Positions 34,062-43,080 are shown, counted from the stretch's first letter. The stretch: 64,000 nucleotides of DNA from Vreelandella sedimenti (GCF_013416325.1 NZ_JACCGK010000005.1:186001-250000); one strand, 5' to 3'. The notes: a model not told the origin generated them from the sequence alone. Translations and numbers: made by a program.

Positions 34062-34165
34062 TAAGTGGTTATTGCTGTTTTAAAGTCTTTTTACCAATTT
34101 TCTTGCCATTTTGGTGCAGCCGTGAAAAATGATGCGCTTTCATTGTTTAAAAAGGCGTGATTTTC

Positions 34166-35614
34166 ATGGACTTTACTCTTCCTCCGTTGCTGACATCGCT
34201 AGTGGATCGCGGCAACGGCTTGCTCTGGGGCAGCGTGCTGATTTATCTGTTGATTGGCGCGGGTCTCTATTTTACTGTGATGACACGCGGTATTCAGCTG
34301 CGCTATTTCGGCCATATGTTTAAGCTGCTGCGTAGCTCTCGGCAATCAAGCGGCGGTATATCTTCGTTTCAAGCGCTCTCCACCAGTCTGGCGGCCCGAG
34401 TCGGTACCGGTAACCTGGCGGGTGTCGCGGTGGCTATTTATTTTGGTGGCCCTGGGGCCATTTTCTGGATGTGGATGACCGCAATGGTTGGGATGGCGAC
34501 CAGCTTTGTGGAGTCCACCCTGGCCCAGGCATACAAAACAGACCACGGCGACAACACCTTCCGCGGCGGCCCTGCGCGTTATATTGAGCGTGGTTTGGGC
34601 TTGCGCTGGCTGGCTGTACTGTTCTCTATCTGTTTGATTATTGCTTTTGGGTTGGCGTTCAACAGCGTTCAGGCCAACTCTATCGCCCAGGCCATGGAAC
34701 AGGCGTTCGCCATTCCCACCTGGGCCATGGGGTTAGTTTTGATGGCTGTTGTGGCGCCGATCATTTTTGGCGGTTTGAAATCGATTGCCAAGGTGGCTGA
34801 ACTGGTGGTTCCGCTTATGGCGCTGCTCTACTTAATTCTGGCGCTGGTGGTAGTGGGGTTGAATATCAGCGACTTGCCCGCTGCCATCATGACCATTGTG
34901 CGCAGTGCTTTTGGCTTTGAGCAGGCGGCCGGTGGTGCAGTAGGCTACGCGGTATCCCAGGCGATTATGAACGGCATTCAGCGCGGGCTGTTTTCAAATG
35001 AAGCGGGTATGGGCTCGGCGCCCAATGCCGCGGCTACGGCCTCTACGCGGCCAGATCATCCTGCTGCCCAGGGCTTTATTCAGATGCTCGGGGTGTTTCT
35101 TGATACGTTGGTGATCTGCACGGCCACGGCGGCAATCATCATTATGGCGGGGCCGGAGCTGATGGCGGGCGATGAGAACAACGGCATTCAGTTGACCCAA
35201 ATGGCGCTTTCCAGCCATGTGGGCGATTGGGGCGGTATGTTTATCGCGGTGGCGATTCTGCTGTTTGCGTTTACCTCGGTGATTGCCAACTACTCCTACG
35301 GCGAGTCCAACATTGAGTACCTGGCCGGGCGCCGCGCCCCGGTTGCCGTGTTTATTTACCGCTTAGCGGTGCTGGCGATGATTATGATTGGCTCGGTGGC
35401 AAGCCTGGGGGCTATTTGGAACTTCGCTGACCTTTCCATGGGGATGATGGCGATTATTAACCTTGTCGCTATTCTGCTTCTCTCGCCAGTAGCTTTCGCA
35501 CTCTTCCGCGACTACGAAGCGCAGTTGAAAGCGGGCAAAGAGCCTGTGTTTGATCCCAGCCTTTTCCCCAAGCTGGTTAATAAAGTCGATCCCAAGGCCT
35601 GGCCCAAGAAGTAA
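34166..35614 (+). CDS. Alanine/glycine:cation symporter (AGCS family)
   Basis: A 482-residue Na+-coupled amino-acid carrier. Family features include TRGIQLRYFGHMFKLL, the signature SLAARVGTGNLAGVAVAIYFGGPGA (helix 3), and GIQRGLFSNEAGMGSAPNAAA. About 11 membrane segments. It should import alanine or glycine with Na+ (H+ less likely in a halophile). The start at 34166 follows AAAGG ten bases upstream; a GTG at 34157 is an alternative. Ended by the terminator at 35658. Confidence 0.92.
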   Translation: MDFTLPPLLTSLVDRGNGLLWGSVLIYLLIGAGLYFTVMTRGIQLRYFGHMFKLLRSSRQSSGGISSFQALSTSLAARVGTGNLAGVAVAIYFGGPGAIFWMWMTAMVGMATSFVESTLAQAYKTDHGDNTFRGGPARYIERGLGLRWLAVLFSICLIIAFGLAFNSVQANSIAQAMEQAFAIPTWAMGLVLMAVVAPIIFGGLKSIAKVAELVVPLMALLYLILALVVVGLNISDLPAAIMTIVRSAFGFEQAAGGAVGYAVSQAIMNGIQRGLFSNEAGMGSAPNAAATASTRPDHPAAQGFIQMLGVFLDTLVICTATAAIIIMAGPELMAGDENNGIQLTQMALSSHVGDWGGMFIAVAILLFAFTSVIANYSYGESNIEYLAGRRAPVAVFIYRLAVLAMIMIGSVASLGAIWNFADLSMGMMAIINLVAILLLSPVAFALFRDYEAQLKAGKEPVFDPSLFPKLVNKVDPKAWPKK

Positions 35615-35657
35615 CCGAGCTTAAGTAAACGAGCTAGTCATTTAATACACTGGCTGC

Positions 35658-35692
35658 GCCCTGCCTCGCATTTTGCGTCGCGGGGCTTTTTT
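35658..35692 (+). terminator. Terminator of AGCS gene
   Basis: GCCCTGC (35658-35664) pairs with GCGGGGC (35680-35686) with one G-U pair, the loop itself holding a CGCA/TGCG helix, followed by six T. Confidence 0.85.
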
Positions 35693-35707
35693 CTTGGCCG
35701 TCACATG

Positions 35708-35724
35708 ATTCGATTTAATCGAAT
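35708..35724. promoter_or_regulatory. Inverted repeat upstream of azoR, candidate operator
   Basis: ATTCGAT-TTA-ATCGAAT is a perfect 7-3-7 inverted repeat 88 bp before the azoR start. It is of the size bound by TetR, MarR or LysR dimers; the regulator is unknown and not encoded next to it. Confidence 0.45.
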
Positions 35725-35811
35725 ACAAGTCGGAAAACGTTGCGCTTTTGCTTATAGGAAAGCGCCGTACAATAGCTTCCAATCCTTCCCTATACTTTTT
35801 TGGAGCTTTCA

Positions 35812-36420
35812 ATGACGACCCGTGCCCTGGTAATTACCTCTTCTATTCTGGCTGAGAACGGCCAATCCATTGCGTTGGCTAATCGCTTTATCGAGCAGGC
35901 GAGCGCCCGCAACGATGTAAACGTTACTCAGCGTGACGTGGTGAAAACCTCGCTCCCTCACCTGGATATTAGTGAACTAGGGGCTTGGCAAGTGGCGGCC
36001 GCAGAGCGTACCTCTGAGCAGCAGGTATTAGCCGCGCGCTCGGACGAACTGCTGGCTGAGCTACGCGCCAATGATGTGCTGGTCATTGCGGTACCGATGT
36101 ATAACCTGGGTATTCCTTCACAGCTGAAGGCGTGGTTTGACCGTGTTCTGCGTGCCGGTGAAACGTTCCGCTATACTGAAAACGGCCCGCAAGGGTTGGT
36201 AGAAGGTAAGCGAGCGATTATTCTGGCAGCGCGGGGTGGTCAGTACGCGGGAACTGAATTTGACAGCCAAACACCCCACCTGAAAGCCATGCTAGGGCTG
36301 ATGGGAATTAAAGAGGTAGACGTGGTCTATGCTGAAGGCCTGAATTTGGGTGAGCAGCAGCGCGAAGCTGCAATAAAAGAAGCTTTCCAAGCGATCGATC
36401 AATTGGTTGAGGGGCTTTAA
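35812..36420 (+). CDS. azoR: FMN-dependent NADH-azoreductase
   Basis: A 202-residue flavodoxin-like enzyme. The FMN contacts are in ITSSILAENGQSIALANRF, the VPMYNLGIPSQLKAWFDRVLRAGETFRYTENGP block and the AARGGQYAG loop, all characteristic of AzoR. It reduces quinones and azo or nitro compounds with NADH by two electrons and protects against thiol and quinone stress. GGAG precedes the ATG at 35812; four codons of extra frame upstream are not used. A candidate operator lies at 35708. Confidence 0.92.
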   Translation: MTTRALVITSSILAENGQSIALANRFIEQASARNDVNVTQRDVVKTSLPHLDISELGAWQVAAAERTSEQQVLAARSDELLAELRANDVLVIAVPMYNLGIPSQLKAWFDRVLRAGETFRYTENGPQGLVEGKRAIILAARGGQYAGTEFDSQTPHLKAMLGLMGIKEVDVVYAEGLNLGEQQREAAIKEAFQAIDQLVEGL

Positions 36421-36461
36421 ACACGGTCTGAAGCGCTCTCAAGGAATAAAAGGATAATCAC

Positions 36462-36761
36462 ATGGCTCGGCCGGAATTACTTGAACAGATCTACACCATT
36501 GTCGATCAAATTCCGCCGGGGCGTGTGACGACCTATGGCCGTATTGCCGCCATGACTGAAGGTGCCACCCCACGCATGGTAGGTTCGGCGATGCGCCACC
36601 TGCCGGATGGCCACCAGCTGCCCTGGCATCGCGTGATTGCATCGTCTTTGAAGCTTGCCGATCACGGCGGCGCCGAACGCCAGCATCGCAAGTTGCGTGA
36701 TGAAGGGGTGCTGTTTGATGCCAAAGGCCGCGTGCCAGCACACCTCGTCTGGCCTGATTAA
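36462..36761 (+). CDS. Alkyltransferase-like protein (ATL, MGMT family lacking catalytic Cys)
   Basis: A 99-residue protein with the MGMT DNA-binding fold. The reactive motif PCHRV is PWHRVI here, with Trp55 in place of the alkyl-accepting Cys, the mark of ATL proteins (E. coli YbaZ, Atl1). TTYGRIA and PRMVGSAMRHLP carry the DNA-binding helix and Arg residues. ATLs bind O6-alkylguanine and hand the lesion to nucleotide excision repair. The gene is 41 bp behind azoR on the same strand and may be co-transcribed with it. Confidence 0.92.
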   Translation: MARPELLEQIYTIVDQIPPGRVTTYGRIAAMTEGATPRMVGSAMRHLPDGHQLPWHRVIASSLKLADHGGAERQHRKLRDEGVLFDAKGRVPAHLVWPD

Positions 36762-36786
36762 GCTATATAAAACGCTTTTAGACACA

Positions 36787-36814
36787 ATAACGCCGCTCAA
36801 TTGGGCGGCGTTAT
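36787..36814 (+). terminator. Hairpin after ATL gene
   Basis: A 10-bp perfect stem (ATAACGCCGC and its complement) with an 8-nt loop, 25 bp after the stop. T tract is weak (CGTATT). Confidence 0.7.
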
Positions 36815-36861
36815 CGTATTCATGATTGCGTATTTATAATGGGCGATGGTGGTTTGTTTTA

Positions 36862-36882
36862 CACCTCACACCTCACACCTCA
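36862..36882. repeat. 7-bp tandem repeat, three copies
   Basis: CACCTCA repeated three times (36862-36882), 11 bp beyond the stop of the GNAT-nitrilase gene. Confidence 0.8.
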
Positions 36883-36893
36883 CATTTAACTCC

Positions 36894-38462
36894 TCACTCT
36901 TCCAAATTAGCACCCGATTTCCACGACCAGTCGCGCCAGCGTAGATCAAACAGATCCTTGCGGCGGTCTTTAAGGTTGGTCACCGAACCTTCGGCACGTA
37001 CTACCGTGAGGCGAGTGAGATCCAGGTCCGAGAAGAAGATCATCTCGGTGTTGGGCGTGGTTTCCGCCAGCACTGCATCGTGGGGGAACGCGAAGTCAGA
37101 CGGCGAGAACACCGCTGATTGGGCGTACTGAATATCCAGGTTTTCAATCGAAGGCAGGTTGCCAACGCTGCCGCAGAGCACCACGTAGCACTCATTTTCG
37201 ATCGCCCGCGCCTGACTGCAGTGGCGCACGCGCAGGTAACCGTTTTTGGTGTCGGTCCAGAAGGGCACAAACAGAATGTCCATATCCTGGTCGGCCAGCA
37301 GTCTGCCAAGTTCCGGAAACTCCACGTCGTAGCAGATCAGGATGCCCACGCGGCCAGCGTCGGTATCGAACACCTGTAGCTCATCGCCGCCCTCGATCAC
37401 CCAGTCGCGGCGCTCTTGAGGCGTAATATGCAGCTTGGCCTGGCGCTCAACGGTGCCGTCGCGATGGAACAGGTAGGCGATGTTGTAGAGTCGGTCATCG
37501 TCACCTACTTCAATCATCGAGCCACCGACAATATTGATGTTGTAGGAGACCGCCATACGCGACAGTTCAGTCTTGAAGCGTTCGGTAAAACCGGCCAAAA
37601 AGCGAATCGCGCCCATTTGATCCTGCTGGGCGGCGCGGTCTTGGAGGCCCATCAACGGCGCGTTGAACAGCTCTGGGAAAACGGCAAAGTCACTCTGGTA
37701 GTCGGAGAGCGCGTCCACGAAGTACTCGATCTGCTGAAGCGCGGCTTCAACCGATGAAAACTCACGCATCTGCCACTGCACCGCGCCCACCCGTACTTGG
37801 GTCGGTTTGTTGTCGAGCACACTGGCAGCGGGCTCAAACAGAATGTTGTTCCACTCCAACAGGGTGGCGTAACCACGCGATTGCTCATCTTCAGGCAGGT
37901 ATTTGCGCAGTAGGCGCTTTACCTGAAAATCGTTGGCCTGCTGGAAAGAGAGAATCGGGTCGTAGATCTCTTTGCGCGAGACTTTATCAATGTATTGGGC
38001 AGGCGTAAGTTCATCGGCGTGCTGGTGATACTCAGGAATACGCCCACCGGCTAAAATCGCCCGCAGGTTCATGGAGCGGCACAGCTCTTTACGTGCTTCG
38101 TAAAGGCGGCGGCCCAAGCGATAACCGCGGTAATCCGGGTGAATCAGTACATCCAGCCCGTACATGGCGTCGCCATCCTCGTCGTTGAGGATGATCTCGC
38201 GATGGCCGATCAGGTCATCGTACTTATGCGGGTTGGAAAATTCGTCGTAATCCACCTGAACGGTCAGTGCTACGCCCACCAGAAGGCCATCGTCTTCAAT
38301 GGCGATTTGGCCGTCGGGGAATTCCTGAATTAATTTGTCGATGGTGCGCTTCGGCCATGCTCCGCCGATATCGTGATAGACGGCGTCCATCAATGCCTTG
38401 AGCTGATCGTAGTCATCGCTCATTAGGTTGCGCAGATTAAGATGCAGTTCTTCCAGGGACAT
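36894..38462 (-). CDS. Fusion protein: GNAT acetyltransferase plus carbon-nitrogen hydrolase
   Basis: A 522-residue two-domain protein. Residues about 8-215 are a GNAT domain with the acetyl-CoA loop RGYRLGRRLYEAR and a downstream DELTPAQY region; residues 222-505 are a nitrilase-superfamily amidase with Glu264 (FPELFN), Lys343 (KLHITP) and Cys377 (LICYDVEFPE). The same fusion exists in Bacillus YhcX and many Proteobacteria, but its substrate is unknown; an amide whose free amine is then acetylated is a reasonable guess. No close Shine-Dalgarno is seen, only GGGAAG at about ten bases. Distinct from the branch-1 nitrilase at 2303. Confidence 0.9.
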   Translation of the reverse strand: MSLEELHLNLRNLMSDDYDQLKALMDAVYHDIGGAWPKRTIDKLIQEFPDGQIAIEDDGLLVGVALTVQVDYDEFSNPHKYDDLIGHREIILNDEDGDAMYGLDVLIHPDYRGYRLGRRLYEARKELCRSMNLRAILAGGRIPEYHQHADELTPAQYIDKVSRKEIYDPILSFQQANDFQVKRLLRKYLPEDEQSRGYATLLEWNNILFEPAASVLDNKPTQVRVGAVQWQMREFSSVEAALQQIEYFVDALSDYQSDFAVFPELFNAPLMGLQDRAAQQDQMGAIRFLAGFTERFKTELSRMAVSYNINIVGGSMIEVGDDDRLYNIAYLFHRDGTVERQAKLHITPQERRDWVIEGGDELQVFDTDAGRVGILICYDVEFPELGRLLADQDMDILFVPFWTDTKNGYLRVRHCSQARAIENECYVVLCGSVGNLPSIENLDIQYAQSAVFSPSDFAFPHDAVLAETTPNTEMIFFSDLDLTRLTVVRAEGSVTNLKDRRKDLFDLRWRDWSWKSGANLEE

Positions 38463-38504
38463 ATCAGGGCTTCCCAGCGTTAGAAATCGACGACCATTCT
38501 AGCA

Positions 38505-39419
38505 TTATCGGGCGCTGCTCGGCTTATCCGAGGTTAAACCGCGTGTTAACGGGCGTGTCAGCGTTTGCGCCATGATGACTCCAGCCAGAATCAGCAGCCC
38601 ACCGGTAAAGTGGAACCCCGCCACTTGTTCACCCAAGAAGGCCATCGCAATCAGTGCGCTAAAAAGTGGCATTAGGTTGATGAAAATACTCGATTGATTG
38701 GCACCAATTTGGCGCACCGCGCGCATCCATAAAAAGGTGGTGATGATCGAAGCAGGAATGCCTGCGTAGAGAATCAGGCCGATATTCTGGCCATCGATAG
38801 GTGTCATTGGCCCCATCAAATAAGGCGGTAACAAGAACAACACAGCAAAACAGACTTGGGCGTAAAGCATGACTCCGGGCGGTAAATTCATCGGCCAGCG
38901 CTTGAGCATCACCCCATATAGCGCGTAGCAAGTGGCTGCTACCACCATCAGCGCATCACCGAGGGCAACCTGTAGCTGTAGCAGCGAGAGCGGATTACCG
39001 CGCCCTAGTAGAACGGTAACCCCCACGAAGGCCAGCACGCCGCCCACAATGCCGCCCAGGGACGGCGGCTCGCTTAAAATCAGCGCACTCAGCAGCACCG
39101 TTAACAACGGCACCATGGCGGCAAGAATACCCATGTTGGTAGCGGTCGTCGTTTCTGCCGCCACATAGGCAAGCCCTTGCCATAGGCCCATGCCGAGTAG
39201 TCCAAGCAGTGCTAGCTTAGGCCACTGGCGGCGAATTTCGTCGCGGTGGCGTAACGCTGCGGGGAGCACAAACGGGGTCATCACCGCAAGGGCAAGCAGC
39301 CAGCGTAAAAAAGCGATACTGCTTGGTGCGATGGCGCCTACGCTAAGCTGATTAATGGTCATATTGCCCGACCAGATAAGCACGGTGGCGAGCGGTGGCA
39401 AAAAATACATCAAGGGCAT
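38505..39419 (-). CDS. EamA/DMT-family transporter
   Basis: A 304-residue protein with ten membrane segments in two EamA repeats: YFLPPLATVLIWSGNMTINQL opens the first, ALYGVMLKRWPMNLPPGVMLY the second, ending GGLLILAGVIMAQ. Members export amino acids or metabolites; the substrate is unknown. AAGGAA precedes the start. It is divergent from fadH and lies 42 bp upstream of the GNAT-hydrolase gene on the same strand, so both may be one transcript. Confidence 0.88.
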   Translation of the reverse strand: MPLMYFLPPLATVLIWSGNMTINQLSVGAIAPSSIAFLRWLLALAVMTPFVLPAALRHRDEIRRQWPKLALLGLLGMGLWQGLAYVAAETTTATNMGILAAMVPLLTVLLSALILSEPPSLGGIVGGVLAFVGVTVLLGRGNPLSLLQLQVALGDALMVVAATCYALYGVMLKRWPMNLPPGVMLYAQVCFAVLFLLPPYLMGPMTPIDGQNIGLILYAGIPASIITTFLWMRAVRQIGANQSSIFINLMPLFSALIAMAFLGEQVAGFHFTGGLLILAGVIMAQTLTRPLTRGLTSDKPSSAR

Positions 39420-39599
39420 AGCAACGGTTCCTTATCGTTAGCCGGGTAATGTGACGCGGATTCGCACGCTGGGCAAGGGGGAGAACGGCAAACCTAGCAA
39501 TATTCAGAGAGGTAAAGGTCTGTACGTTGCGACAAGTATGTCATACGCTTGTTTGAATGCGTTTTGACAGTGTTACTAATAATACCAAGGAGTACCGTG

Positions 39600-41621
39600 A
39601 TGACCCGTGCGCCCGCCTATCCGCATCTTTTTCGCCCGCTGACCATTGGCCATTTAACGCTGCCCAACCGCGTTTTGATGGGCTCCATGCATACCAATTT
39701 GGAAGAGGCGCCCAATGGCTTTGAACGCTTAGCGGCATTTTATGCCGAGCGTGCGCGGGAGGGGGTTAGCCTGATCGTCACCGGCGGTATTGCCCCTAAT
39801 GCGGAAGGCGCCGTATTCCAGGGCGCCCACGCGCTCGTTGATGAGGCGCAGTTGCCAGAACACCGCCAGGTGGTAGACGCGGTGCATGCTGAGGGCGGCC
39901 ATCTGTGCATGCAGGTTCTTCATGCCGGGCGCTACGCCTACTCGCCGGATTTGGTAGCGCCTTCGGCTATTCAGGCGCCGATCAATCCCTTTATGCCTAG
40001 AGCTCTCTCAAGCGATGAAGTTGAGCAACAAATTGCTGACTACGTTCGCTGTGCAGGCCTGGCGCAACAGGCAGGTTACGATGGCGTTGAGATCATGGGG
40101 TCAGAAGGTTATCTGATCAATCAGTTTATCTGCCAGCGTACCAACCAGCGTGACGATGAGTGGGGTGGGGCGTTTGAAAACCGTATGCGTTTAGCGGTCG
40201 AGATTGTGCGCCGTGTTCGCGAATCGGTGGGTGAACGTTTTGTGATTATCTTCCGCCTTTCGATGATTGATTTGGTCGAAGAGGGCAGCACCTGGGAAGA
40301 GGTCGTCACGCTGGGCCAGGCGATCGAAGCCGCCGGGGCAAACGTGATCAACACCGGTATCGGTTGGCACGAAGCGAGGGTGCCCACCATTGTGACTAGC
40401 GTGCCCCGTGCTGCCTTTACCGAGGTGACTCGGCGAATCAAGTCAGCGCTGTCGATTCCGCTGATTACCACCAACCGTATCAATATGCCTGATGTAGCCG
40501 AGCGTGTGCTGGCGGCAGGCCACGCGGATATGGTCTCCATGGCGCGGCCTTTTCTGGCGGATCCCGCTTGGATACGCAAAGCCGAAGAGGGCTTGGCGGA
40601 AGAAATCAATACCTGTATCGCCTGTAACCAGGCCTGCCTGGATCACACCTTTGCCGGAAAGCTGACCTCCTGTTTGGTCAACCCCCGTGCCTGTCATGAA
40701 ACCGAGCTTGTGATAGAGCCCGCGCAAACCCCTAAACGCGTTGCCGTGGTGGGTGGCGGGCCGGCCGGGTTGGCAACGGCTGTGACAGCTGCTAGCCGCG
40801 GACATAGCGTGGTCTTATTTGAGCAGCGTAGCGAGCTGGGCGGGCAGTTTAACTACGCGCGTAAGATTCCCGGTAAAGAGGAGTTTAACGAAACCCTGCG
40901 CTACTACCGGGTGATGCTGGAGAAATATGCGGTAGAGGTACGTTTGACTACCATGGCAACTGCGGAAACGCTCGCCGATTTTGATGAAGTTGTGATGGCA
41001 TCTGGGGTTCAGCCCCGCGAGCTAAGTCTGCCGGGTCACGATCACGATAAAGTGCTGAGCTACGCCGAAGCGATTGAATCCCCCGAGCGTGTTGGGCGTA
41101 GAGTGGCGGTGATTGGCGCGGGAGGTATTGGTTTTGATGTGTCCGAACTGCTGGCACATCAAGGCCATCCAGCGTTGGACATTGCCGAGTGGTGCGACGA
41201 GTGGGGTGTTGATTTGGCAGTCGGCGAGCAGGGCGGTTTAAAAGCGCCTACGGCGCCCGTGGTTCCCCGCGAAATTGTCATGCTCCAGCGTAAAACTTCC
41301 AAGCCTGGCAAGTATCTGGGGAAAACCACCGGTTGGGTTCACCGCGCATCGCTTAAGCAGCGGGGAGTGGCAACTCTCACCGGCTGCGAATACCTCAAAA
41401 TCGACGACGAGGGGCTGCATATTCGCCGCGATGGCGTCGATCAAGTACTTGCCGTGGATAGCGTGGTGGTGTGCGCCGGGCAGGAGTCAGTTCGCGATCT
41501 GCTGGCGCCGCTGGAGCGCGCGCGGGCGGCGGTACATATTATTGGCGGTGCGGATGAAGCCAGCGAATTGGATGCTAAGCGCGCAATTGAGCAGGGCACT
41601 CGTCTGGCGGCGAGTTTGTAA
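39600..41621 (+). CDS. fadH: NADPH-dependent 2,4-dienoyl-CoA reductase
   Basis: A 673-residue flavoenzyme for beta-oxidation of unsaturated fatty acids. An old-yellow-enzyme TIM barrel (residues 1-340: LFRPLTIGHLTLPNRVLMGSMH) is followed by Cys ligands of the 4Fe-4S cluster (CIACNQACLD, then TSCLVNP) and FAD/NADPH Rossmann domains (VAVVGGGPAGLATAV; VAVIGAGGIGFDVSELL). The catalytic Tyr/His region FLADPAWIRKAEEG is present. The start at 39600 follows AAGGAG; 17 codons upstream in frame are dismissed. Confidence 0.95.
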   Translation: MTRAPAYPHLFRPLTIGHLTLPNRVLMGSMHTNLEEAPNGFERLAAFYAERAREGVSLIVTGGIAPNAEGAVFQGAHALVDEAQLPEHRQVVDAVHAEGGHLCMQVLHAGRYAYSPDLVAPSAIQAPINPFMPRALSSDEVEQQIADYVRCAGLAQQAGYDGVEIMGSEGYLINQFICQRTNQRDDEWGGAFENRMRLAVEIVRRVRESVGERFVIIFRLSMIDLVEEGSTWEEVVTLGQAIEAAGANVINTGIGWHEARVPTIVTSVPRAAFTEVTRRIKSALSIPLITTNRINMPDVAERVLAAGHADMVSMARPFLADPAWIRKAEEGLAEEINTCIACNQACLDHTFAGKLTSCLVNPRACHETELVIEPAQTPKRVAVVGGGPAGLATAVTAASRGHSVVLFEQRSELGGQFNYARKIPGKEEFNETLRYYRVMLEKYAVEVRLTTMATAETLADFDEVVMASGVQPRELSLPGHDHDKVLSYAEAIESPERVGRRVAVIGAGGIGFDVSELLAHQGHPALDIAEWCDEWGVDLAVGEQGGLKAPTAPVVPREIVMLQRKTSKPGKYLGKTTGWVHRASLKQRGVATLTGCEYLKIDDEGLHIRRDGVDQVLAVDSVVVCAGQESVRDLLAPLERARAAVHIIGGADEASELDAKRAIEQGTRLAASL

Positions 41622-41707
41622 AAAAGAGCACAAAGACAGGTTGATAAGTAAGTGCTTAAAAGCGCGGGTGACGTTAGCCCATAAATGGCGATAGACTAAA
41701 TGACTAA

Positions 41708-41730
41708 TCTAGCTATTAAAAATAGCTAGA
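41708..41730. other. Perfect 10-bp hairpin between fadH and ltaE
   Basis: TCTAGCTATT and its complement around an AAA loop, 86 bp after fadH and 63 bp before ltaE. There is no T tract, so it may be a weak terminator or a protein-binding site. Confidence 0.5.
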
Positions 41731-41793
41731 TATTAAAGGCGCGAGTGGCACCCAGCTCGCGCCGTTCGATCGCCAGATAAAAGGACTGTCGTC

Positions 41794-42840
41794 ATGACCT
41801 CGGAGTGTAGCCCGCGTTTTTTAGCCAGTGATAACACCTCCGGTATCTGCCCGGAGGCGATGGAATATCTACTAGAAGCCAATCGTTGCGATGACTTGGC
41901 CTACGGTAATGATCTCTGGACAGCCCGTGCCGCGGATCGCTTTCGCGAAATGTTTGATTACGACTGCGATGTCTTCTTTGTTTTCAACGGCACCGCCGCC
42001 AACTCACTGGCACTCTCTGCAATGGGACGCAGCTACCACAGCGTTATTTGCCACGAGCTGGCGCATATCGAAACCGACGAGTGCGGCGGTCCAGAGTTCT
42101 TCTCTAACGGAGCGAAGCTGCTGACCTCTCCGGGAGCCAATGGCAAGCTAACGCCGGAAGGCATTGAAGCATTGGTCACCAAGCGCAGCGATATTCACTA
42201 CCCAAAACCTAAAGTCGTATCGCTCACGCAAGCCACCGAAGTAGGCACGCTCTACTCCCGGGAAGAGCTCATGGCGATTCGCGCCATTGCCGATAAACAT
42301 GACTTGCGCCTGCACATGGACGGCGCCCGCTTTGCCAACGCTTGCGCCAGCCTAAATGCATCACCGGCAGAACTTACCTGGCAGGTGGGAGTGGATGCGC
42401 TGTGTTTTTCGGGTACCAAAAACGGTCTAGCATTTGGCGAAGCGATTTTGTTCTTTAACCGTGAATTAGCCGAAGATTTTTCCTACCGCTGCAAGCAGGC
42501 AGGGCAGTTGGCTTCCAAGATGCGCTTTGTATCTGCGCCGTGGTTAGGGCTACTAGAAAGCGGTGCCTGGTTAACCAACGCACAGCATGCCAACGAGATG
42601 GCGCGCTACCTATCTGAAGGGCTGCAAGCGCTACCCGGCGTATCGCTCATGTTCCCTACCCAAGCCAATAGCGTGTTCGTTGAATTGCCGCCCCACGCTA
42701 TTGAAGCGTTGAAAGCTAAAGGCTGGACCTTCTATACCTTTATTGGCGCAGGTGGCGCGCGTTTTGTATGTGCGTGGAACACCACCGTTGAATTGCTAGA
42801 CGGTCTATTGGCCGATATTCGCGAGGTACTTGAGCGTTAA
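41794..42840 (+). CDS. ltaE: Low-specificity L-threonine aldolase
   Basis: A 348-residue PLP enzyme that splits L-threonine/L-allo-threonine into glycine and acetaldehyde. The PLP-binding Lys209 lies in CFSGTKNGLAFGEAILFF and Asp176 in HMDGARFANA. This motif form is the one found in Pseudomonas enzymes of about 346 residues, different from E. coli LtaE. AAAAGGA precedes the start. It stands alone and is ended by the hairpin at 42888. Confidence 0.92.
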   Translation: MTSECSPRFLASDNTSGICPEAMEYLLEANRCDDLAYGNDLWTARAADRFREMFDYDCDVFFVFNGTAANSLALSAMGRSYHSVICHELAHIETDECGGPEFFSNGAKLLTSPGANGKLTPEGIEALVTKRSDIHYPKPKVVSLTQATEVGTLYSREELMAIRAIADKHDLRLHMDGARFANACASLNASPAELTWQVGVDALCFSGTKNGLAFGEAILFFNRELAEDFSYRCKQAGQLASKMRFVSAPWLGLLESGAWLTNAQHANEMARYLSEGLQALPGVSLMFPTQANSVFVELPPHAIEALKAKGWTFYTFIGAGGARFVCAWNTTVELLDGLLADIREVLER

Positions 42841-42887
42841 AGTCGTCAGTTTTTCTCTTTTTTGCCGCTGTTTGGCGCCTTCGACCT

Positions 42888-42920
42888 AGTGATGCCGCTG
42901 CCTAATGCAGCGGCGTCACT
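42888..42920 (+). terminator. Hairpin after ltaE
   Basis: A 14-bp stem (AGTGATGCCGCTGC with its complement, one T-G pair) around a 5-nt loop, followed by a weak T tract. It lies in the 292-bp gap before prkA, which otherwise holds promoter sequence. Confidence 0.75.
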
Positions 42921-43066
42921 GCTTTAGCGCTTTGCGTTTATTTGAGATGCTTGGATTAACGCAACTATTCGTCTGAATAATTCTCTTATCTATATCGCTG
43001 CTGCGTTGAAGGTTTAGTCATCACTTTTTGCTAATGCTGACTACGCTAAAAAAGCGACACCTCGTT

Positions 43067-43080
43067 TGGCACGCCGTTGC
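43067..43080 (+). promoter_or_regulatory. Near-consensus sigma-54 promoter upstream of prkA (spacer one base short)
   Basis: TGGCACGCCGTTGC has the TGGCACG and TTGC boxes, but only 9 bp rather than 10 separate GG and GC. It lies 53 bp before the prkA start, giving a leader of about 40 nt. Sigma-54 is strict about spacing, so activity is uncertain; a sigma-70 or sigma-S promoter may exist instead. Confidence 0.3.

Noticed and set aside
36894..38462. Possible gene-fusion error (two genes merged by a missed stop)
   Set aside because: The frame is continuous with a natural linker, and the same GNAT-nitrilase fusion is known in Bacillus YhcX.
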